This document shows, in pieces, positions 57,501 through 64,000 of a stretch of 64,000 nucleotides of DNA. Positions within the stretch are counted from its first letter, which is position 1. Every line of letters begins with the position of its first letter. Source of the DNA: Symsagittifera roscoffensis (lineage: Eukaryota > Xenacoelomorpha > Acoela > Convolutidae); the NCBI RefSeq assembly GCF_963678635.1, contig NC_087071.1, positions 35,519,680-35,583,679 of the forward strand. Direction: 5' to 3'. A model generated the notes under the pieces. The model worked only from the letters and a program-made list of their open reading frames with translations, was not told where the DNA came from and searched no databases. The position numbers and the translations under genes were made by a program.

Positions 57501-59776
57501 AATTTCCAAACTTACATATAGTTTGGACTGCAGGAAAAAATCTTGCATTACCAGACACATTAAGTCGAAATACACCACCTGAATTACTTACACGAAAAAC
57601 AACAGTTGAAATACCCAAAAACATAAAATTCTACCTTGCAGAAAACGAAACATCACCCCGATTGGAATGCAAATATGCAGTAAAAACAGATATTGAACAA
57701 TCACAAATAAATAATTTACAACATTTCCCACTTTATTTAGATTGTCAAAATAATCATTATGAAGTTGATCTACTTGGAACATCAACTTTCAAACCAATCC
57801 CATATTCTCAATGGATAAAAAATAACACCCAACAAAAACGAACAAAACAACACCCACATAAGAAAGACAATTTTCCACTAATTGAAAAAGAAGATTTAAC
57901 TGATAAAATAAATTTATCAGGACCACAAACAAATGATTCAAAATACACAATAAATCAAGTTTTTGACCTTCACGACCCACTTGATACAATACCCTTATCT
58001 AAATTAGAAATCGAAAACACTTTTCTCCCTCCAACAGAAACGATTACAATTTCAACACTGAAACAATATCAAAACCTTGACCCAGTAATTCGACAACTGA
58101 AATCATGGCACAAATATAAAACTAAACCTATCAAAGCAGATTCAACCATTCTAGGAAACAAAACACTCCTCCGATACTTTCGCAAATTTAACAACACAAC
58201 AATTAACGAAAATACAGACCTTTTAGAGTATAACCTGAATGAATCTACAGTTCCATGTCTCCCTTTAAGTATGATTCTTATAGCTTTTAATATTTCACAT
58301 ACACAAAATATTAAAGGACACTCTGGATCAGAGAAAACATATTCAAATTTTATACAAAACTTTTATTTCCCAAATGCACCAATTTGGATAAAAGTACTAT
58401 GCAATGACTGTATAGTATGTCAACTAAATAAACCTTACCCAAATCAAAAACAAATAGCACAAAAACAAGATTTTAAAGGACAAAGTTTGTACTTTAATCA
58501 TCGTATCTCATTTGATACCAAAGGACCAATTTCACCCTCATCCGAAGGAAACTCCTACATTATGGTAATTGTTGACGCATTTACACATTATGTAGCACTT
58601 AACCCAGTACCACATTGTAACGCTTATTACGCTTACACAACACTCTATGAACACTGGATAGCAAAATTCGGACTACCAGAAATCTTAGTTACAGACAACG
58701 GTACAGAATTCATAAATAATGAAATTATCACACTATGTCATTTATATAACATTAAACACAAACCACGTACATCTCATGCACCTTGGACAAACGGCTTAGT
58801 CGAAGGTATGAACCGTTCATTACAAGAATATCTTAGATGTATCATAAACGGAAATGATACAAAATATACCGAATGGTCAGCAGATGTAAAATTATTTCCC
58901 TTAGCATATAATTCACAAATAACGACAACTTTAGGAATGTCACCATACGAAATGGTTTTTAACCAAAAGCCACGCAAACCAATAATGTTTACAGCAAATT
59001 CTCATAAAAACGCACAAGGTTATTGTCAACCAAATAAAGACTCAATTTGTTATAACCTACCTTTACATACACACGATGAAGATCATTTTCATCACCCACA
59101 AATTCTTAAACTAGCCTCCGGTACACACACCGAATGGATTCTAAATAGAGATAAAAAACACAATGAAATTTATCAAAAAATAACAAAAAAGTTATTACAA
59201 AGACAAAACATTAATGAACAAATCAATTCACGTTTTACACCAGCCTCCGATTTAAAAATTGGAACATTTGTTTTAATACCTAATTTTAATACTCAAAAAG
59301 GAATTTCTAAAAAATTACAACCCCTTCGAAAAGGACCATACCAAATAATTGCAAAACCCACTGATGTCACATATAAAATTACCGACTCAAACAAAAAAGA
59401 AATCGTTCAACATCGAAACAACCTATTACCTTATTACCCAAAAGAATACGCACTCCGCGAATTAACTCAATTATATTCTTTCACAGGATTAAAAATCATT
59501 CAAAATGAACCACATCTAAAAAACACAGAACAAAATGATAACCCCACCGAAAATCAAAACACAAAACCAACCGCCACCAAAAACAATACACAAAACCATA
59601 AAGAATCTCCAAAACAAAGAAAAAATAGAAAAATGACCGAACAAATAATACCCCAAGAACAAATCGACAAATCAGAAAATAGAAAAACAACAAGACTCCG
59701 AAATCAACCACGTAAAAACTATAAAATATTCATCCCCCAATCTAAAATTTTAAAGAAAGTAGAATTTCAAAAGTAA
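51554..59776 (+). CDS. gag-pol: Gag-Pol polyprotein (2740 aa), intact
   Basis: A single frame with no gag/pol frameshift or stop. Gag: capsid-like region around residues 600-800, a CCHC zinc knuckle (C842, C845, H850, C855), then a long Asn/Ser/Tyr/Arg-rich stretch (~915-1075) probably binding RNA. Protease: DSGA at 1229-1232. Reverse transcriptase: first catalytic Asp at 1674 (TADMNSAY), YLDD at 1737-1740, followed by the FLGM and KYV landmarks of Ty3/Gypsy RT. RNase H: Asp 1886 (CDASNFGIG) and a later TDHKP. Integrase: HHCC zinc finger ending CNDCIVC, then a catalytic triad D2321, D2381, E2417 (D-D-35-E). A GPY/F-type KGPYQI lies at 2593-2598, then a basic tail. It makes the core proteins for packaging, copying and integrating the element. 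The ATG at 51554 is chosen because it aligns with copy 1. Confidence 0.96.
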   Translation: MSSTHTPGEESPDDDEIFPFIVDADTDRGQHIFCQNLLVNLFEPGISPCKTEFPDVKIKRQIIDHYLKDICNITQQYGIYSIEFTSPNHNNRKYTIQTDDLDLEFSKVFSEYIKSIQYHNSQRANSIFTNEVFAIIYSYISILENEIPITNVSPTETSKHLRVRHEITLLSSYLNIIKENFTKDDVSQHTKHDLQKILAWFIIDYFTHNIDLIAQARKNFRPQNSNDDTAITEQSDYVWDPEWSHPAFISFPQSISSQAIGTISYIRDYVKVIPLTIDATPLNYNTFLPNTQNNSLNSTVIHNENLNGTRNLTQQDIQTPSHFINEEIVHTTTTQQSISPIRPNLTTPRNTNPSQTQVTLQSTVKPSVAPKYSHMDYQTYRPMTIPSKTRKTFTRNNFADHNYNYTHPSKTYNQPQRNFNQYTRSRNWDNPMTQPNSINFQTNPPQDHSENYPFFQQNKNKKHTSYQMDYLSSDDDILQPDIFAPNTQEYRRQGIQKTRTNHRNFSPQPIDAQHQQPIQQQNLINTQSFQPIQQQNPMTAHSYQASQMQNEIPLPYYLQQHEITRNQLSNFSQMPNAAESLQMTMNPYLMGGSSITSNKPLMVFTGTDPEYSVEDYLNAVTANLILNIGPEPINTPLHQNWIHRRTALIQTTLDGAAQKWFSVLPLEIKSNWKRFTQEFSKMFDSERNKQQQRVLCNEIRRLPNETIKQIAVRIETLVRKAYSLNTHDYKNTKMTEILMMTLTPQLRKIAIKKRASHPSSIREPDLDFRKLVDKLEQAEITMKLEETENLKLQYVNRIETTPTNINNIQESETDLVEKITEILNIYEKNPNFKGKPSFKKWCNYCRRYGHSISECRQKQQDNQNKPQKYKEPNKSFYQYMKKDQNLPNKTVHSNNSSGKPLPNNTNYTRNQSPYNSSYRGRSPERRNTYNSSQNHYNRPNSRNNYSRSNSNTQRFVSRSNSQSRNNYYPNNQSRNSSYNRNRNYSYNRNRSYSNNRNQNYPNNRSRNNSYNRSNYNRPNNNYQNRSRNNSQNRHSSYNNRYRNYSQSPHRNNNNYNNSNNRHRRGTPKHQRQINQVQSNPETTSDPPGIDDTVTDTLQLNQINCTSSDSESDTENTLSINMIKVENDYESVIYEQPFPSHIYENQSEFLQNYYTTPINSTPTTQETNEINTTDQTNKNTKTKCLNTNHIYQNIQKEQPKEKIWTIPFLLESPRNKEFQPPDLEIDFLIDSGAESNIINIPTWNEIKTLHPKLTPLETSSKLATAQGSTLINYGKIQLFLLPTRTMEQSKILNKPFKQIFHITDIKYNIIGIPFISKYIPTINILNSKILIKDKYTKTKETSLTFFQRLNKQPPFFSKFYPIFNQQRKHLKPLSGNIYNFSIKQVHQYDKEQNKQKFYMSEFEFKPIHKFFKITISSIKYLKNSNSDIISLHVYNNTPYQVTLPLGLLGYCETNATISPIHEKAYRVNNILQLLDICQSTILNEELSINNIISNENRNKDYFTKTPYFKPTFNISNYTEDQQKFLTMFNFQHSQITQDEFEKLAKQLIKYSSVYATSKFDVGKISSSLHLPLKPDAVFKKQRASKVPIHLHDKVNRLLDILEQYNIISPVNKEEQPKGNTFINPVIILAKGESLKIVLDARYLNSLIDESKCNWPIEPIQVILTKINGKYFTTADMNSAYNQMPLDEQSRRLTQFVIGNQQYEFNRLFYGISIGPAAFSAFMSKIFRPLILKKNAITYLDDVFMQSQTKDEMFNVLEKYHQILQNENLKAAPDKSHFFLTRVKFLGHNIERKTITPLKSRIDAIQKLQPPTNKKKIQEFLGMLNFLSKYVYKMQLYLRPFYNILRQQNNFEWNTEHQTRFEEIKKLLTEQISNTIPDSNQPFYAMCDASNFGIGAALLQSHNGTNKMNLISANSRLFTQAELRLSTLMRECTAIIYTLTEYEFLILGSKHPTVLFTDHKPIIFLFTQKSNPNHRVYRFQLILMKFPNLHIVWTAGKNLALPDTLSRNTPPELLTRKTTVEIPKNIKFYLAENETSPRLECKYAVKTDIEQSQINNLQHFPLYLDCQNNHYEVDLLGTSTFKPIPYSQWIKNNTQQKRTKQHPHKKDNFPLIEKEDLTDKINLSGPQTNDSKYTINQVFDLHDPLDTIPLSKLEIENTFLPPTETITISTLKQYQNLDPVIRQLKSWHKYKTKPIKADSTILGNKTLLRYFRKFNNTTINENTDLLEYNLNESTVPCLPLSMILIAFNISHTQNIKGHSGSEKTYSNFIQNFYFPNAPIWIKVLCNDCIVCQLNKPYPNQKQIAQKQDFKGQSLYFNHRISFDTKGPISPSSEGNSYIMVIVDAFTHYVALNPVPHCNAYYAYTTLYEHWIAKFGLPEILVTDNGTEFINNEIITLCHLYNIKHKPRTSHAPWTNGLVEGMNRSLQEYLRCIINGNDTKYTEWSADVKLFPLAYNSQITTTLGMSPYEMVFNQKPRKPIMFTANSHKNAQGYCQPNKDSICYNLPLHTHDEDHFHHPQILKLASGTHTEWILNRDKKHNEIYQKITKKLLQRQNINEQINSRFTPASDLKIGTFVLIPNFNTQKGISKKLQPLRKGPYQIIAKPTDVTYKITDSNKKEIVQHRNNLLPYYPKEYALRELTQLYSFTGLKIIQNEPHLKNTEQNDNPTENQNTKPTATKNNTQNHKESPKQRKNRKMTEQIIPQEQIDKSENRKTTRLRNQPRKNYKIFIPQSKILKKVEFQK

Positions 59777-60373
59777 TTTTAACATTTGCTTCACAATCTT
59801 GAAACCTCCGAAACATTTTTCATTTACATTTTTCAAAATAACATGCTGACAAGTACGTAATAATTCTAGTTCAAAATAAACCAATAGGATTCATCCAATC
59901 CGTCACTTTCTCTAACTCAAACTAAGACCAATTAGACGAATCATATAGAACTCCAGGCACATCTATAACTATAACTTTACGACCTCCAGGTCAAAAATAA
60001 GCAAACCACTCCAACTTGACAACTAAAATAAATATCACCATAATACCATACCCCTCCCTTATCTAATAACCCAAAGATCAACAATATTTCCCCAACTCAG
60101 ACCACGAATACCCCCAAAGCAAATTTGTTAACTTAGCCTAAAGTAACAAAATGAACATTTTAATTAGCCTAAAGTATAAAAATCTCACCATACCCCGGAT
60201 CATTTGACAAACAAAAATAAAGAAAAAGACGACCTCCCAGTCACCATGAAAATTGCCCCCAACAATTTTTTACAAAACTCAACCCACTTGTCAAAAAACT
60301 AATAAATAATCCGACCACACTAGAAAATTGCCTCAAACAGCAAAAAATATTCGACCAAGAGATCATTTCTTAA
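59777..60373 (+). promoter_or_regulatory. Conserved pol-to-membrane-ORF spacer (copy 2)
   Basis: Non-coding but alignable to 13414-14000. It carries TTAGCCTAAAGTA at 60133-60145 and 60164-60176. A CTCAAACAG possible acceptor ends at 60340, but copy 1 lacks that AG. Confidence 0.4.
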
Positions 60374-60604
60374 ATGCTCTTCTCTCAATCAGTTACTCAA
60401 ATACTCATAAATCTTAAACATTTTTTTACAATACTTGAAACCTTTATAATATTTCTTTTTGATATACTTGAATCTTTTCTAATAATCCTAATCATTTTTT
60501 GTAACATTTTTTTAATTTTCTACACCATACTCGAACTATTCCTCCAACTTTCCAAAACCCTTGATTATATCCACAGGTACGATTTATACAATTTGTCTAA
60601 ATGA
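60374..60604 (+). CDS. Small hydrophobic membrane protein ORF (copy 2, 76 aa)
   Basis: Begins MLFSQS and is nearly all Phe/Ile/Leu up to residue ~55, enough for two membrane spans, with a short polar C-terminus. The copy 1 homologue is of equal length with roughly 60% similar residues. The stop overlaps the next ATG as ATGA (60601-60604), the arrangement used for coupled termination-reinitiation. Possibly viroporin-like; no family is recognised. Confidence 0.55.
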   Translation: MLFSQSVTQILINLKHFFTILETFIIFLFDILESFLIILIIFCNIFLIFYTILELFLQLSKTLDYIHRYDLYNLSK

Positions 60605-61930
60605 TACGAACAATTTTCAGTAGAACCGATATTTTTTTATTGTTTGTAATTTTCATAACATTTTTATCATCCCTCATTTTGACAATATGTAAATGTATAA
60701 AGAAAGCAATCTTCACATTTGCCCTAGCAACAATCCTCCTAATTCTTTTTTGGAAGAATACTATAATAAACATAAACCTTCCCACTAAAGTAACAATTCA
60801 AAAATCCATCAAAAATTGCTACCCAACAGTCACAAAGTCAGTCTTCACCGACATCATCCCAAGATAACCAAACACCACCTTCAATTACTCAAAATCCTCA
60901 AACATCTACACGAATTTCTTTTCAAGACAATCCATACACTTTTGAAGAACGACATGCTCGTTTATCAGAACCACTAGAACCAGTTCAACGACAAGCACCT
61001 TTAAGCGAACCAACATATAACCTATACCCAACACTACCACAAGAACTAAATAGAATAAGAAATTCTAGTCAAAACCAAAATACAGTCGAAATAAATAGAC
61101 AAATTATACATCCTCGACGAAACAGAAATTTTCAAACTCCCCGAGTTCACTTTGATATACCTCAATCCCCATCACAAAACACTCCAGAAAACACCATTGA
61201 TACATTACCAGAAACCCCTACGATTCTTTCACAACGTAGCACCTCAAGCCTACCTTCAGATTACTTAGGTTCAACACCAACATCTGAGCAAATACGTGAA
61301 AATCCTTTCAACCCCACAAACCAAACATCACGATTTCCATATTGGACTACACATTCATTTACACAAGGTGAACCAAATTTAGTCAATGACCCCATAGATA
61401 TTTCTACGGATACAACAACATCCTCATCACTACCAGAAACATTATCACTACCATCAACACCATCAATAAGCCAGTTTTCACCACCACCTTTTAACTTAAA
61501 TTTTCCAAATAATCTCGACGCCAGATATCGAGAACAATCATCAACAAATATTCCTTTAAGACTAGATTGGAATACATTTACAGCACCTCCACCATTATTT
61601 GGACAACATCACGAAAGTAACCGCCTTCATAACTGGGCACTTAATAGATTACAATATCGCCAAGATATTCACAACGATATCCGTGATCACAATATTCAAA
61701 TACTCCAACAAAACAGTTTACAATTAAAGTTTGAAATCACAGTTAAGTTAAATAATATTACCCAACATCCCTACCCACTAAATCCACCTAACATAACAGC
61801 TCAATCACTACCACCACCGTTTATAACTACTGAAGTAATATACAAATACGACAGATATACCAAAAACACAATTGGCTACATAACATTTTATAATCCATAC
61901 TCAGGATTATCATACACATGTATATTCTAA
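60601..61930 (+). pseudogene. Pre-env membrane-anchored Pro/Ser/Thr-rich protein (copy 2)
   Basis: The N-terminal part (two hydrophobic segments with a CKCIKK-type basic loop) reads to 60867. The Pro/Ser/Thr/Gln-rich remainder is in another frame, open from about 60800 to the stop at 61928-61930, without an early ATG. Relative to copy 1 there is a 1-nt loss near 60750 and a 2-nt loss near 60800. Each copy therefore breaks a different junction, and the family gene was probably one ~440-codon frame. The C-terminal ~130 residues look globular and end in a Tyr/Cys/Phe tail. The last 13 nt overlap the env start (61918). Unknown function. Confidence 0.6.
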
Positions 61931-64000
61931 AATTATTAATTTTTCTCCAACTCCTTTTTCTAGTAATCTCAAGTCAAAACATAAACCCTTCTCCTCGTAC
62001 AGGACCACAAGATTTATTAGTATAAATATGCAATAAATCTACAATGTGAAACAGAACCACAAGCTATAGAAACCACAGATGTAATAGCAACACTCTATTC
62101 AAAAGCCCGAGCAACAACAGTTACAGGTTATAAATTCACAGCAAAATTTTCCGAAAAGAAAGTACATTGTTCACAAGTCTCGAACGGAAACAAAAACCGA
62201 CTTGACCATGAATCATTCTATCAAAGTAATATAGAACGTCTTTTACATCTCAATCCCGACGATTGTAAAAATGAATTACTTAGACTAAACATCACACAAA
62301 ATAAAAACTCCCAAAGAAAGTTAGTTAATTTTCAAGTTTTTCCAGACTCTGTACATCAATCACAACTTGAAAGACACCAAGGACATATAAAACTAGACGA
62401 AAAATACCCGTATAACGGCGCACACGGACGATTAACCTATGACCTACACGATAAACATTGGATACCACACATTGGTATAAATGACCCATCAAACTGCAAA
62501 GCAGACACAAAAAATAAAGGATACCAAGAAATAATGTTTTTTGATTGGAAAATACAACTCGAAAAAATACAACTAACACGAGATTTATCAGATAATACAA
62601 TGATCTATCAAGGAATCCGATTACCTTGTAAAAATGATCAAGGTTATTGCGACCCTACAACGAGAACACAAGCAACAATTGTTTGGTTCCCCGAAGATAC
62701 ATGTACAACATTTCAAGTAGCAAAAATACACGCTCGTATGATAAAATTTCACGAAAAATATTTTATACAATCAATTCCATATGAACAAGTCCATCCATCA
62801 CGAAAACTAAGTTCTAATTTTAGAAACATAGACAATATAGAAAATAAATTGACACGTTTTCAAATATATCAAGAAACAGAACTTGCATGTAAATACAGGA
62901 ATCCACTTCACAGAACACAATACTCTGAAATATTAGTTGAATACGAAAAAGGATTCGACATGACCACTGGAAAAATAAAAATTGACCCATATGCCACAGG
63001 TCATCCTCTAAACGAAGGAACCTCCTATATACCAGTTAATTTTGAAAAAAGCAACGGACAACCTGGTGGACATCTAAAACCCCATGACACCAGAAGCACA
63101 CGCTTACAAGAATTATCACTAATGAATACTACATATTTCGGTAATATCCACTATGATATTCATTTAGATATGAAACTAGATTATACAATTAGCCGAATTT
63201 TTCAAGAAATGTCACTCTCCGAATTAGAAACACTACACCAACTATGCGAATTAGAACGAACACAAATATTACAATCACTTGCACTAGCAGTATTAAAAAT
63301 ACCCTATGCAGGATACTTATTATCTGGAAATAGATCAAATTTTTTAGACTATGAAGGAAACATCTTATGGTTTTATACTTGTACTAAAAAAGTATCACCA
63401 CTATACGTTTTTGAAGATAAACGATGTTATAAAAGAATCCCTATCTTTTATAAGAATAAAGTACATTTCGTGGATACACTTTCACGAAGAACCTATTTCT
63501 GGGATACCGCAGTCCCATGTGGATCAGAAAACAGCCACAATGTAGTACAACTAAACCCTGATGAAAATAAATATTATCTTCTCACTCCATATCCCACATT
63601 AATGCAATCACTCAAAAAATTTTCACCAGAAAGCATTCGCGCTATTGCTCGAAACCCAAATATAGACTTACAATCAATAGGAATCTATTCAAAATCAGAT
63701 ATTCAACATCACATTAGAACACAACAATTCCAAGAATTATTAACACAAATGGACACTATACAAAGACAATCAATAGACCAAAATTTACGCAAACTTGCAG
63801 AAACCGCAGGATTTGCCGATATCTACACGCAAGACTATAGCGGATATTTTAAAGACATTAAAGATTATATATATCTAAACGGTGAAAAATACCGTCCCCA
63901 AGATATATCACCAATTAACATTTTTAGCTTTGTTACACTCAAAAATGATATCCTCGATTTTCTAGGATGGCCCTACTACATCTTAGAAAAATTGACTATT
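61918..64000 (+). pseudogene. Envelope glycoprotein gene (env) with early deletion, partial (copy 2)
   Basis: Starts at ATG 61918 with the same hydrophobic signal peptide as copy 1. About 50 nt are missing near 62022 compared with copy 1, so the frame stops around codon 36. From about 62030 the rest of env is open in another frame to the window edge, including the region where copy 1 is frameshifted. The Cys pattern and hydrophobic segments match copy 1. This copy cannot make Env unless the deletion is bypassed, for example by splicing or downstream initiation. Confidence 0.7.

Larger units (their letters stand above)
49443..64000 (+). mobile_element. Env-bearing Ty3/Gypsy provirus, copy 2 (runs off the right edge)
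   Basis: Starts at an intact 410-bp LTR and is collinear with copy 1 through to mid-env, where the window ends. Gag-pol is uninterrupted, so this is the more recently functional copy. Env has an early deletion with frameshift. The 3' LTR, post-env ORF and right target duplicate lie outside the window. The left flank ends in CAATG. Confidence 0.93.

Noticed and set aside
60330-60340. Splice acceptor CTCAAACAG before the small membrane ORF
   Set aside because: Copy 1 has AACAACA at this place, so the AG is not conserved; not listed as a feature.
63351-63545. 64-codon ORF in copy 2 env
   Set aside because: Out-of-frame shadow; the env frame itself is open here to the window edge.

Overview
The window is animal nuclear DNA. 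It is AT-rich and sparse in genes, with GT-AG introns of both about 77 nt and several kilobases. Most of it is transposon sequence. I cannot fix the lineage; an invertebrate is most likely, from the short introns, pyrimidine-CAG acceptors and env-bearing Ty3/Gypsy elements.

The main content is one family of very large, retrovirus-like Ty3/Gypsy (Metaviridae) elements, seen three times. Copy 1 (3322-20321) is a complete but decayed 17.0-kb provirus. It has both LTRs, a 4-bp target duplication, and a pre-insertion site preserved nearby at 1475-1478, in the other copy of a tandem genomic duplication. Copy 2 (49443 to beyond the right edge) has an intact 410-bp 5' LTR and a single uninterrupted 2740-codon gag-pol frame. 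Only the 3' end of a diverged relative (copy 0) is seen at about 345-702.

The element order is: LTR - primer site - leader ORF (~77 aa) - structured leader - basic Arg-rich ORF (155 aa) overlapping the gag start - Gag-PR-RT-RNaseH-IN - 600-bp spacer - small membrane ORF - membrane-anchored Pro/Ser/Thr-rich ORF overlapping env - Env - post-env ORF overlapping the env stop - 3' UTR - LTR. The five extra reading frames, stitched together by short overlaps, make this resemble a 'complex' retrovirus rather than a plain gag-pol-env element. It is the best candidate here for something undescribed.

The 25 kb between the proviruses holds few host genes. A three-exon gene (25419-32986) encodes a 77-aa secreted peptide with the same short motif at both ends of the mature chain. 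A spliced gene starting at 49233 is cut in its second exon by copy 2. Isolated exon-like segments lie at 31304-31536 (minus), 39749-39839 and 47023-47154.

The remaining structure is DNA transposons. There are four good copies and one diverged copy of a ~540-bp family with asymmetric terminal repeats and a 3' hairpin (Helentron-like). There are also a hAT MITE with an 8-bp target duplication and a diverged copy, a 1.06-kb CCGGG-ended element, a 0.4-kb element with subterminal repeats, and long fold-back sequences. A decayed LINE reverse-transcriptase fragment is present as well.
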